In this document: positions 31,477-39,521 of the stretch, piece by piece
Layout: every line of letters starts with the position of its first letter
Numbering within the stretch: position 1 is the stretch's first letter
The notes under the pieces: generated by a model
Database searches by the model: none
Seen by the model: only the letters and a program-made list of their open reading frames with translations
What the model was told of the DNA's origin: nothing
Position numbers and translations under genes: made by a program
Assembly (NCBI RefSeq): GCF_014698505.1
Contig: NZ_JACJTD010000057.1
Coordinates: 1 to 43,339, forward strand
DNA from: Nostoc foliaceum FACHB-393
GTDB lineage: Bacteria > Cyanobacteriota > Cyanobacteriia > Cyanobacteriales > Nostocaceae
Direction: 5' to 3'
Length of the DNA: 43,339 bases

Positions 31477-34400
31477 ATGAACTTGAGTATTCGGCACTGG
31501 TTGGCAGAACGCTATATCGCAATCAATCAAATCAAAGGATTTTCAGCGGGGCAATTGGCAGGTATTGCCTACCGGATTGTTCAGGATATGGAAGTCAAAA
31601 GCCTCATGCCTTTTGACATCTGTACCTTAGTAGAGGTCTTAGAATTACCCTTAGGTCTTGTTTGGCAAGAAATCAGTGCTATTTCCCAGTTAACAGAAAA
31701 CTTGTTGCGTAGCCTCAGCAAAAAAAAACCATTAAAACGTAACGAAGGTACATGGCTAGCGTTTCAAATTGCCTATCTCCAGGCTTTGCAAGCAATTCTA
31801 GAGCAGGAAGCAAGCTTACAAAGACCGTGGCTAGACCGGGCAAGTATACCTATCCAAGCACAAATACTTAAAGAGAATGTAGGTAAACTGAGCCTTCAAG
31901 ACCCGCAACTGCAAGGATTGCTGAAAACTCTCAGCCCAGGTAAATTGACTGACACTCAAGCTGAACAAGCATTGTCTTTGGTTGCAGATTCATTACTGGT
32001 GCAACAAATAAACAACGCTGCTATAGCTTGGTTAGTTGCCAATGGCGCAGAGGAACCTGAAGCTAAACTCCTAACACAACGTTTAATCAACTCACTTCCT
32101 GGGCACTTACTGGTAGTCGTTACCGAAAATGCCGCACCTCTAGCCCAACTGCAAAAATTTTTCCGTTTGGGGATATCATTATCTCCCAATTTGATCGCCC
32201 CAGAAGTTGGTTCTACAGTCAGTGAGAAAATTGATTTGCAGCGAGAACATTACCGTGCAAGTTTGATTAAAAACCTCAGTATGCCTTTACTCATGGAATC
32301 CTTTGCCCTTAAGGATATCTATGTACCACAAAAAGGCTTACCAATAGAGGCAATTATTTCTGAGCAGGATAATAAAATTGTTAAACCAGTTGATTTAAAG
32401 ATATGGGCCCAGCAACAGCTAGCTGATTTAGAAACGATCGCTGTCATTGAGTCAGAACCTGGTTATGGAAAAACTAGTTTTTGCCAACTTTGGGCAGCAC
32501 AGGTAGCACAAGAATTTTACCCTACCTGGATGCCTATAGTAATTAAGTTACGGGATGTAAAATATGGCAAAACTTTCATCGAAACCCTAAATTCTGCCTT
32601 TCCTGTTAATCTTTCAGCTTGGTTAGAGCAAGAAAATCTCCCTTGTCTGTTGCTGCTGGATGGTTTGGATGAACTACCCCCTTCTAGTCAGGGTATAAGG
32701 GCACAAGCAATTTTTATTCAGCAATTACTGAACTTTCATTCTCAGTACCGACACAAAATTTTGTTAACGAGTCGATCAACAACACTAGAGAAAATCGCCC
32801 CAGAGATACCCCTGCCATTAAAGCGAATTATCATTCAGCCGTTGGATGTGGAGGAACTCAAACAATGGTTTCAGCAGTGGGCAAAAGTGCAATCATTGGC
32901 GATCGCTCAAAATTTCTTTACATTCTTAAAACAGACAGGGTTATTTGCCAGCCAATCAAAGTTAAGAGAATTATCTCCTCTTGTTCGTCAACCCCTAATG
33001 CTGCATTTGTTGGGCATTTTGCACCGCGACGGACTGCTAGATGATGAAGTATTACAATTAGCTACTAATACCCCAAAGTTTTCTCTGTTATGGGAAATTT
33101 ATCATCGCCTGAGTCGATGGTTGTTGGGTTATCCGCTAATTGGTGGGATCAAAACTATGCTCCTGCGCTCAGGATCGGCTCATATCCACCGAACTCCAGA
33201 AGCGATCGCTAATTTACTCGCTGGTCATCATCCCCAAGATTTAATTGAGCAGATGCAAGCGATCGCTCTGAAAATCTTACACTCCCAACGTCATCAAATT
33301 AATTTGCCTGAGGAAGTAAATACAAATAATTTACCAGCTTTTTATTTTAAAATTCAGGGTTCGGATACCTCACGCACAGCCAGGCAGGGCGTTGCGGGAA
33401 TTTCCCCCCTTGTAGCGACTGCCGCGCAGAGGAGTTTAATTGAGTTTTCGCATGTCAAGTTAGGAGAATATCTTTGTGCTGAAGCTGTGACTGCTGAGTT
33501 GAAATTGCTGACTCAGTACCAAGATGAGGATTATGGCACGCTCACCTTTGTGCTTGATCCCACTAGCTTTGCCCAGCGTATCTACAATTTACTGGGTTAC
33601 GGGATACTTAGCCAGGAAATTGAGGAACTGGCGATGCCTGCGGCGGACTGCGCCTACGCAATTTTGCGCCGGGAGCAAAAGCACAAGTTTTCTTTTGAAG
33701 TTTTGTTCCAACGGCTTTTGTCTTTCTGGCGTGCTTACTGTCAAGGCTATTGGTTGGATGAAGGGATGGCTCACAAAGCTTTGACTCATTTCCACGCACT
33801 GCAAAACCCGGTGAATGTTGAGCAAGTGAATGCTGCGGTGGGACTGAATGTGTTTTTATTGCTTTGTGCTTGCTACCGAGAAACAAAGATTCCTTTTTGG
33901 CCTTGTGGGAATCCAGCCAATTTTGCAGAATTCAATCCAGAGGCCTTAAGTGCGCTGATTGCTAGAACAACCCTTTTGCAAAAGGGTGCCTTCGCAACCC
34001 GAATCAAGTCTCTGGCTGGACTAAATTTATCGGGAGCCTCTTTGTTACAAGTGATGTTAACTGGGGTAAATCTTGAGCAGACAAACTTATCCAATGCAGA
34101 GTTAATGGGGGCAAATTTAGCTGGAGCCAACCTTCAACAAGCAAACCTCGCCGGTGCAAACCTTCAACAGGCAAACCTCGCAGGCGCAAATCTCCAACAG
34201 GCAAACCTGACAGGCGCAAACCTGCAACAGGCTAATCTTATGGGGACGAATCTTAATTCAGCGAATCTCACCAACGCCTGCTTATTTGATGCCATCCTTA
34301 CTGAGGCAGACAAAAAGTTGGCCGCTGATAATGGTGCTTTGTTCTCCAAAGAATCATTTCAAAGACTGAAACATTTGCGTAGTTTACCGCCACAGGCATC

Positions 34401-34584
34401 GCAGCAACCCTTCTTAAATACCGTCCAAATTCCGACAAACCCAGATAATAATTGGAACAAACTCCCTGCGATCGGACTAATTGAAAGCTGCGAAGGCACA
34501 ATTGTACCAGTAGATTTATATGATGATGCCGATGATGAGACAGTTTTTGGCAAGAACTCCATTGATGAGACTAATTATTATTAG
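31477..34584 (+). CDS. NACHT NTPase with C-terminal pentapeptide repeats
   Basis: A 1035-residue STAND-type protein. An N-terminal helical domain of about 300 residues (unrecognised; starts MNLSIRHWLAERYIAINQI) precedes the NTPase: Walker A SEPGYGKTSF (326-335), Walker B LLLLDGLDELP (391-401) and a sensor LLTSRSTTLEK. The NACHT helical region ends with FSHVKLGEYLCAEAV. Residues about 846-930 are pentapeptide repeats of the A(N/D)LxX type (ANLQQANLAGANLQQ), then a polar tail. Bacterial NACHT proteins are known antiphage sensors in some cases; the layout also fits signalling proteins common in filamentous cyanobacteria. A short repeat-derived segment lies at about 628-652. It is a single gene, divergent from the response regulator and convergent with a Fur gene. 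Confidence 0.88.
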   Translation: MNLSIRHWLAERYIAINQIKGFSAGQLAGIAYRIVQDMEVKSLMPFDICTLVEVLELPLGLVWQEISAISQLTENLLRSLSKKKPLKRNEGTWLAFQIAYLQALQAILEQEASLQRPWLDRASIPIQAQILKENVGKLSLQDPQLQGLLKTLSPGKLTDTQAEQALSLVADSLLVQQINNAAIAWLVANGAEEPEAKLLTQRLINSLPGHLLVVVTENAAPLAQLQKFFRLGISLSPNLIAPEVGSTVSEKIDLQREHYRASLIKNLSMPLLMESFALKDIYVPQKGLPIEAIISEQDNKIVKPVDLKIWAQQQLADLETIAVIESEPGYGKTSFCQLWAAQVAQEFYPTWMPIVIKLRDVKYGKTFIETLNSAFPVNLSAWLEQENLPCLLLLDGLDELPPSSQGIRAQAIFIQQLLNFHSQYRHKILLTSRSTTLEKIAPEIPLPLKRIIIQPLDVEELKQWFQQWAKVQSLAIAQNFFTFLKQTGLFASQSKLRELSPLVRQPLMLHLLGILHRDGLLDDEVLQLATNTPKFSLLWEIYHRLSRWLLGYPLIGGIKTMLLRSGSAHIHRTPEAIANLLAGHHPQDLIEQMQAIALKILHSQRHQINLPEEVNTNNLPAFYFKIQGSDTSRTARQGVAGISPLVATAAQRSLIEFSHVKLGEYLCAEAVTAELKLLTQYQDEDYGTLTFVLDPTSFAQRIYNLLGYGILSQEIEELAMPAADCAYAILRREQKHKFSFEVLFQRLLSFWRAYCQGYWLDEGMAHKALTHFHALQNPVNVEQVNAAVGLNVFLLLCACYRETKIPFWPCGNPANFAEFNPEALSALIARTTLLQKGAFATRIKSLAGLNLSGASLLQVMLTGVNLEQTNLSNAELMGANLAGANLQQANLAGANLQQANLAGANLQQANLTGANLQQANLMGTNLNSANLTNACLFDAILTEADKKLAADNGALFSKESFQRLKHLRSLPPQASQQPFLNTVQIPTNPDNNWNKLPAIGLIESCEGTIVPVDLYDDADDETVFGKNSIDETNYY
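33358..33432. repeat. Repeat-like segment inside the NACHT gene
   Basis: GCCAGGCAGGGCGTTGCGGG and the GC-rich end GACTGCCGCGCAGAGG interrupt the conserved link between the helical NACHT region and FSHVKLGEYLCAEA. It encodes SDTSRTARQGVAGISPLVAT in frame, and its base composition differs from the AT-richer DNA on both sides. Confidence 0.45.
34118..34240 (+). repeat. 30-bp tandem DNA repeats coding pentapeptides
   Basis: Four near-identical 30-bp units (CAGGCAAACCTCGCAGGCGC type) encode ANLAGANLQQ pairs. High DNA identity, beyond the protein pattern, suggests recent duplication of units. Confidence 0.85.
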
Positions 34585-34600
34585 TTTTATTAGCTAGGGA

Positions 34601-34652
34601 AGTCGTCAATTTTAGATTTTGGATTGAAGGAAAAATCTAAAATTGAATGACT
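34601..34652. terminator. Bidirectional hairpin between convergent genes
   Basis: AGTCGTCAATTTTAGATTTT and AAAATCTAAAATTGAATGACT pair over about 20 bp with one bulge. It lies between the convergent NACHT and Fur genes and can end transcription from both sides. Confidence 0.7.
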
Positions 34653-34663
34653 CCTAACTACCA

Positions 34664-35110
34664 TCAGCTTTCTTGCGGGTTGCGGTAACCAACAAAGTTA
34701 ATACTGTAGTCAGTAATCCGCACTCCTGTTTCTTCTTCAATTTTGCGGATCAAATCTTCTGGTAGTTCCACATGAACATCAAGAATTTGATTTGTATCCA
34801 CACAGTTGATATGACTGTGAGAGTCACTGATATTGCCGTACAAACGCCCATCACAGCGTTCAATACATTCAATGATGCCCTGACTAGATAATGCTTCTAA
34901 ATTTTGATAAACAGAAGTATGACCGATCTCTTTACCTAGTTGGTTCAAGCGATCGTAAATCTCTCTAGCAGAAAGATGTTCATTTGCTTGCCAAAGTAAT
35001 TCCAGAATAAAGCGACGCTGACGACTGACGCGCATACCCAGGATTTGACACCGATCCAGCGCATCTTCTAAAGAACGAATTGGTTTTGGAGAAATTGTTT
35101 GTTTTTGCAT
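34664..35110 (-). CDS. furC: Fur family regulator, FurC/PerR-like
   Basis: A 148-residue metal-dependent repressor. The N-terminal winged helix is seen in MRVSRQRRFILELLWQANEH and AREIYDRLNQLGKEIGHTSVY; the metal-binding dimer part contains SDSHSHINCVD. No CxxC zinc-site pairs are present, which separates it from FurA- and Zur-like paralogues, and the sequence matches what I recall of Anabaena FurC (PerR), the peroxide-stress regulator. The frame opens at an ATG at 35146, but the ATG at 35110 (MQKQTISPKPIRSLEDAL) matches the usual start of that group and is preferred. The gene is alone; no peroxiredoxin gene is adjacent. Confidence 0.85.
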   Translation of the reverse strand: MQKQTISPKPIRSLEDALDRCQILGMRVSRQRRFILELLWQANEHLSAREIYDRLNQLGKEIGHTSVYQNLEALSSQGIIECIERCDGRLYGNISDSHSHINCVDTNQILDVHVELPEDLIRKIEEETGVRITDYSINFVGYRNPQES

Positions 35111-35741
35111 ATTACAGCTTGTTAACTGTTGGGGAAAATTTCCCATTTAAATGTTTATTGGTTATTTAATATATGCAATAATATTGCACACCGCTGTTCT
35201 ACCTGTACTTGTGTTTTGGCTTTTGATGCTGCAAAAGACAGGTGGCGATAATTATTTTTTTTGCTTGTTGACGGCTACTTTCTCAGACCTTAATCTAAAA
35301 CAAACTCATTACAACTTTAACTTAAAATTGCTGTAAATGTCCACCTTGGGGCAAGCGTTGCCTTGCCCAAGTAGGCTGATTCTATGTAAGTCGTGTAGTA
35401 ATTTATTAGGAATTAGTAAAGAAACATTTAAGTGGAGAAAAATTTGGTGTACGTGAGTGGTGTAGGCTAGGAAGAACCACAGGCATCACCAGAGGCTGAT
35501 ATCAATGCTAGCCAATAGATATATATTTGTGATAACCAGCGAAAACTAAGCAAAAGTATCAAAATAATTTGAGAAGGTCAGATTTGTGGGTAAATCTTGT
35601 ATAGTTTGACCAATTATCAACAAAAAAGTATTAGTAAATACCAATTGATTTATAAAGATCAATGTAGCGCCAATCCCTGAAAGCTGCTACTGTATATTCT
35701 CGATCCTACAGTTGAGCATCAAGAAAGTGGCTGCTGAATCA
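35111..35741. other. Intergenic region between Fur and CRR6 genes
   Basis: No convincing gene. A 61-codon frame at 35151-35336 has a hydrophobic first half but no ribosome site and no recognisable family. A small hairpin with GGGCAA / TTGCCC arms lies at about 35350-35370. The rest is AT-rich and should contain the divergent promoters of the two flanking genes. Confidence 0.4.
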
Positions 35742-36212
35742 ATGACAATTGCGATCGCACTCAATAATGACTTCATTAACAATCTGGATCTGTCGCCTGC
35801 GTCAACCGTGATTGAACAACTGCTGCAAGATGGGGTCGCGTCCCATGAACAGCAGCTACGCTTTGATCTCAATTACGATCTCGAACCTGGCGATCCACGG
35901 GAACTCTCAGAAATTCCAGAGGTGCGGCTGTGGTTTGTGCGCCTAGATGCCAAATACCCTTGGTTACCATTTTTACTAGATTGGAAAGCTGGAGAATTTG
36001 CTCGTTACGCCGCCATGCTTGTACCACACCAGTTCAGTTCCCAAGAAGGCATTCAGTACAATCCTGAAGCCTTAGAAATATTTTTGATGCACAAAATCTT
36101 CATTTTGGGTGATTGGCTCAAACAGCAAAATATCCCCAGCCTCTCGCGGCTGAAGTCTATGGCCCAAATGCTGGGTTATGAATTAGATGATGCTTTTTTT
36201 GAGATATTTTAA
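35742..36212 (+). CDS. CRR6 / DUF1817 family NDH-1 assembly factor
   Basis: A 156-residue soluble protein that I recognise as the cyanobacterial homologue of plant CHLORORESPIRATORY REDUCTION 6. Characteristic segments are YDLEPGDPRELSEIPEVRLW, LDAKYPWLPFLLDW and the C-terminal SRLKSMAQMLGYELDDAFF. In plants, and by reports in Synechocystis, the protein helps assemble the NdhI-containing arm of the NDH-1 complex used in cyclic electron flow. The frame opens at TTG 35712, but the ATG at 35742 (MTIAIALNND) gives the family's normal start. The gene is alone and is followed by a hairpin at 36329. Confidence 0.88.
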   Translation: MTIAIALNNDFINNLDLSPASTVIEQLLQDGVASHEQQLRFDLNYDLEPGDPRELSEIPEVRLWFVRLDAKYPWLPFLLDWKAGEFARYAAMLVPHQFSSQEGIQYNPEALEIFLMHKIFILGDWLKQQNIPSLSRLKSMAQMLGYELDDAFFEIF

Positions 36213-36328
36213 CTCGGTGAAGAAAAAGGAACTAGGCTAAAACCCTTATGCCTATTGCCTAGCCCAGGCGCGATCGCAAGTAAGCACAAAGCATTGCTAG
36301 AGAGAAATCTGGTTTTTAATACTGAATA

Positions 36329-36365
36329 ACCGCAAAATCTAGCTGTCACGTCCAGGTTTTGCGGT
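36329..36365. terminator. Hairpin between convergent CRR6 and GT9 genes
   Basis: ACCGCAAAA and TTTTGCGGT form a 9-bp stem with a 19-base loop. It lies between the two convergent genes. Confidence 0.5.
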
Positions 36366-36435
36366 CATTCAACAAACGCATAACTACATTTGGATATCCA
36401 ATAGACTTATCGCAGAAATCAGGACAAACTGCCCT

Positions 36436-37395
36436 TTAGCCACCCCAAATCTTTTCCAAAACGGCGTTTGGTGAAACATCCGCCGTTTTTCCCGTGGGAG
36501 ATGCAATGGCCAGGAATTTATCGTTTTTCGGCAACAACTTAGCTGGATTAGTGGGCCCAAATAAGGCGATGGTATAGGTTTGGACTGCAACACTCAGTTG
36601 TAGTGCCGCACTATCAGTAGACAACATCAAATTTGCCCCGGCAATCATAGCAGTTAACTTGCCAATATCATCAGGGGCAGTCACCTTGATATCTGGAGAA
36701 GACCCCAGAAGCGATCGCACAAACTGCTCATCATCAGTTCCCTTAATCACCACCACAGGCAGATCCGGCTGCTTGTCTTGGAAGCCTTGAATAATTTGAT
36801 GCCAACTTTCGACAGGGTAGATTTTATCCAGTTCTTTAGCCTGGGATAACTGGCCAAAACCGCCATGAATCAAGATATAGCCTGTTTCATTCACCCCTAA
36901 GCGTTTTTGTTCTTTTTGTGCCCACTCAATATCTGGTTTTGGCACATTTACCGCTAACTCTGGGACAGGACTATTTATTTCCAATGGTTGCAGCAAATCG
37001 TGATATACTGCCGCCGCATACTGGGATGGTTTGAATGGCACAGCGTGGGTCAGAAAAACCGAACCTTTGCCTTTGTAGCCAATACGTATGGGAATTCCCG
37101 TCAACCAAAGTAAAAGACCAAGCAACCAAATTTGCTTAACAGCAATGACGACATCGTATTCGCGATCGCGAATTGTCCCCACCAAGTTACCCCAATCTGC
37201 CAGACTATTACGGTCTTGAAAATCAAAGGTCAGTACCTCGTGAACTGACTTGCTCACTCGGTAGGCAGCCTTTGACCGGGGTTCAACAACGACATCTATC
37301 TGAGCGTTAGGGTAATGGCGCTTCAGGTCATCTAGAGTCGGAAAGAAGAGAATTTGGTCGCCAATTCCGCCAGGTACAAGGGCTACTACTCGCAT
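36436..37395 (-). CDS. Glycosyltransferase family 9 (heptosyltransferase-like)
   Basis: A 319-residue GT-B-fold glycosyltransferase. The N-terminal MRVVALVPGGIGDQILFFPT is the acceptor-domain start of ADP-heptose:LPS heptosyltransferases; the C-terminal donor domain shows YILIHGGFG, VVVIKGTDDEQF and AGANLMLSTDSAALQLSVAV followed by ALFGPTNP, the family 9 nucleotide-sugar region. It probably adds a sugar to a cell-envelope polysaccharide or glycolipid at the cytoplasmic face. Cyanobacterial LPS often lacks heptose, so the donor may differ. It is divergent from ispD with a spacer of about 70 bp. Confidence 0.9.
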   Translation of the reverse strand: MRVVALVPGGIGDQILFFPTLDDLKRHYPNAQIDVVVEPRSKAAYRVSKSVHEVLTFDFQDRNSLADWGNLVGTIRDREYDVVIAVKQIWLLGLLLWLTGIPIRIGYKGKGSVFLTHAVPFKPSQYAAAVYHDLLQPLEINSPVPELAVNVPKPDIEWAQKEQKRLGVNETGYILIHGGFGQLSQAKELDKIYPVESWHQIIQGFQDKQPDLPVVVIKGTDDEQFVRSLLGSSPDIKVTAPDDIGKLTAMIAGANLMLSTDSAALQLSVAVQTYTIALFGPTNPAKLLPKNDKFLAIASPTGKTADVSPNAVLEKIWGG

Positions 37396-37464
37396 AATAT
37401 TTATTGACGCTTACTCGCTCCCTATTTTAGGGGAAAATATATAGCTTAAAGATTGAGGAATTCT

Positions 37465-38148
37465 GTGTATTTACTAATTCCAGCTGCGGGAATCGGAAAA
37501 AGAATGGGGAGTAACCGTAATAAACTCCTTCTGAAAGTGCGATCGCAACCAATTATTGCTTGGACTCTATTAGCCGCAGAAGCCGCTAATACAATCAGTT
37601 GGATTGGGATTATTTCTCAGCCTACTGATTGGCCAGACTTTAACGCAATTATCGCCGATCTGAAGCTGACTAAACCAGTGGAATTGATACAAGGCGGTTC
37701 CACCCGCCAAGAATCTGTTTACAATGGTTTGCAGTCCCTGCCAGTAGCCGCAGAACAAGTTTTGATTCATGATGGGGCCAGATGCCTAGCCACACCAGAT
37801 TTATTTAACTCTTGTGCCCAAGCCATTCGTCACTGTCCCGGTTTAATTGCTGGTGTATCGGTCAAAGACACTATCAAAGTTGTCGATGAACAAGGCATAA
37901 TTCAAGAAACACCCGACAGACGAAAATTGTGGGCAGCACAAACTCCCCAAGGATTTGATGTCAAGTTGTTGAAACAGTGCCACGCTGAAGGTGTCCGTCA
38001 AGGTTGGGAAGTAACTGACGATGCCGCTTTGTTTGAAAAGTGCGGTATTGAAGTCCGAATTGTCGAGGGAGAGGAGACAAATTTAAAAGTCACTACTCCA
38101 CAAGATTTAGCGATCGCAGAATTTATTCTCACAACTAGAGGCTTTTGA
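37465..38148 (+). CDS. ispD: 2-C-methyl-D-erythritol 4-phosphate cytidylyltransferase
   Basis: A 227-residue enzyme of the MEP isoprenoid pathway that joins CTP and methylerythritol phosphate. The nucleotide-binding start YLLIPAAGIGKRMGSNRNKL, the QGGSTRQESVYNGL segment, HDGARCLATPD and AAQTPQGFD are all diagnostic. The frame extends to a TTG at 37453, but GAGGAA lies five bases upstream of the GTG at 37465, and that start gives the family's usual (M)YLLIPAAG. Products feed carotenoids, chlorophyll side chains and quinones. Downstream the spacer to scpB carries short tandem repeats. Confidence 0.95.
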   Translation: MYLLIPAAGIGKRMGSNRNKLLLKVRSQPIIAWTLLAAEAANTISWIGIISQPTDWPDFNAIIADLKLTKPVELIQGGSTRQESVYNGLQSLPVAAEQVLIHDGARCLATPDLFNSCAQAIRHCPGLIAGVSVKDTIKVVDEQGIIQETPDRRKLWAAQTPQGFDVKLLKQCHAEGVRQGWEVTDDAALFEKCGIEVRIVEGEETNLKVTTPQDLAIAEFILTTRGF

Positions 38149-38231
38149 GGAAAATGATTCCCCAATTCCCCATGTCCAATTTCAGAGTTTCAAACAATAT
38201 TTTGACAATTTACGATATAATGCCACACACT

Positions 38232-38290
38232 TGTTGATTGTTAGTTGTCATGTACTAATGACCAATGACTAATAACCAATGACTAGTAAC
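38232..38290. repeat. Short tandem repeats before scpB
   Basis: Words of the type AATGACT/AATGACC and ACTAATA repeat irregularly up to the start of scpB, replacing any normal leader. Confidence 0.6.
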
Positions 38291-38293
38291 TAA

Positions 38294-38818
38294 ATGATTA
38301 CAGCCACAGCGACGAAGATAGAAGCAATTCTCTATTTAAAAGGTAAACCCTTGTCGCTCGGCGAAATCGCCGAGTATGCCGCGTGCGATCGCGCCACTGT
38401 CAAAGAAGGCATAATTGAACTAATGGACAACTATGCCCACCGAGATAGCGCCCTAGAGGTAGTAGAAACTCCAGATGGTTACAGTTTGCAACTCCGGTCT
38501 GATTTTCATGATTTGGTGCAAACGATGATACCAGTAGAATTGGGTGTAGGTGCATTGCGGACTTTAGCTGCGATCGCCCTTAATAGTCCCATACTTCAGA
38601 GCGACTTGATTAACCTACGCGGCTCAGGAGTATATCAACACGTTCCCGAACTCGTCGAACTTGGTTTCATCCGAAAGCGTCGAGACAGCGATTCTCGCTC
38701 TTATTCACTGCAAGTAACCCCGAAGTTTCATCAGTATTTCCAAATAGAACAACTCCCGCAAATACTTTCCACCAGCCAAAAGGAAGAACAACTAGAACTA
38801 GAACTAGAACCAAAATAA
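38294..38818 (+). CDS. scpB: Segregation and condensation protein B
   Basis: A 174-residue ScpB, kleisin-associated subunit of the bacterial SMC condensin. The two winged-helix units are visible: TKIEAILYLKGKPLSLGEIA (first), and VGALRTLAAIALNSPILQSD with LRGSGVYQHVPELVELGFIR (second). The C-terminus is acidic (EEQLELELEPK). It acts with SMC and ScpA in chromosome organisation; neither gene is in the window. The length is normal. Tandem repeats sit immediately upstream, and no ribosome site is evident. Confidence 0.92.
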   Translation: MITATATKIEAILYLKGKPLSLGEIAEYAACDRATVKEGIIELMDNYAHRDSALEVVETPDGYSLQLRSDFHDLVQTMIPVELGVGALRTLAAIALNSPILQSDLINLRGSGVYQHVPELVELGFIRKRRDSDSRSYSLQVTPKFHQYFQIEQLPQILSTSQKEEQLELELEPK

Positions 38819-38915
38819 TGTCCCCTGCTTTTCAGGGCTTATACCCGTGGTGAATGCGCTACCCTTGTACTATGGTTTAAAGTAGAGTTAGCAATTAAGC
38901 TAAATAAAACTGCCA

Positions 38916-39263
38916 ATGGTGTTTAATCCTGACTTTTTGAATGACAACTCTGAGGAACACCCTAATCAACTTCTTTCCGACCACTCTGAGGAATACCCTA
39001 ATCAGTTACTCAAATATCTACAACATCAGTCTCCTGATGTTTTAGCTAGGATTGCTCAGTCCGCCAGCCCCGAAATTAAACAAATTATCTCGCAAAATGT
39101 CCAAGGGCTAGTGGGAATGCTCCCGGCAGAAAATTTCAACGTGCAAATCACAACAGATCGGGAGAACTTAGCTGGGCTTCTAGCGTCGGCCATGATGACG
39201 GGGTATTTTCTGCGCCAGATGGAACAAAGAATGCAGTTAGAGCATTTGTCTAATGGTCAATAA
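38916..39263 (+). CDS. DUF760 family protein
   Basis: A 115-residue protein of the DUF760 family, found in cyanobacteria and plastid-bearing plants. The family core is NQLLKYLQHQSPDVLARIAQ through GMLPAENFNVQITTDRENLA and ASAMMTGYFLRQMEQRMQLE. Residues 11-32 contain a small duplication (SEEHPNQLLSDHSEEYPNQL), so the N-terminus is slightly longer than the core. It has no membrane segment. Its molecular role is unknown. It may follow scpB in transcription (about 97 bp apart), but the spacer has its own AT-rich promoter-like sequence. Confidence 0.88.
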   Translation: MVFNPDFLNDNSEEHPNQLLSDHSEEYPNQLLKYLQHQSPDVLARIAQSASPEIKQIISQNVQGLVGMLPAENFNVQITTDRENLAGLLASAMMTGYFLRQMEQRMQLEHLSNGQ

Positions 39264-39302
39264 TCAATAGTCAGTAGTCAAATATTCTGGGACTATTGAC
39301 CA

Positions 39303-39515
39303 AATAATTACTAGTTCGTAATTCGTAATTCGTAATTAAAGAGGGTATAGCAGCCCACGCTGAATTAAAAATTCAGTGTCAACAAGACATTTGTGGAGAG
39401 TTCAAGCTTCCACTGAGAGCGTAGCGGTAGCAATTTTCCCAGCGTCATTATCAATTACGAATTACGTTAGCGCAGCGCGAAGGAGTCCGCCAGCGTCATT
39501 ATCAATTACGAATTG
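39303..39515. repeat. Repeat cluster between DUF760 and HtrA genes
   Basis: Tandem ATTCGTA words (39311-39340), then a CAGCGTCATTATCAATTACG unit present twice (39440 and 39491). Between them is a palindrome-rich piece (GCGCAGCGCGAAGGAG). Nothing coding is seen. Confidence 0.75.
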
Positions 39516-39521
39516 TTTTGA

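Noticed and set aside
35151..35336. 61-codon frame with a hydrophobic N-terminal half
   Set aside because: No ribosome site and no family resemblance; the second half is low-complexity AT-rich translation.
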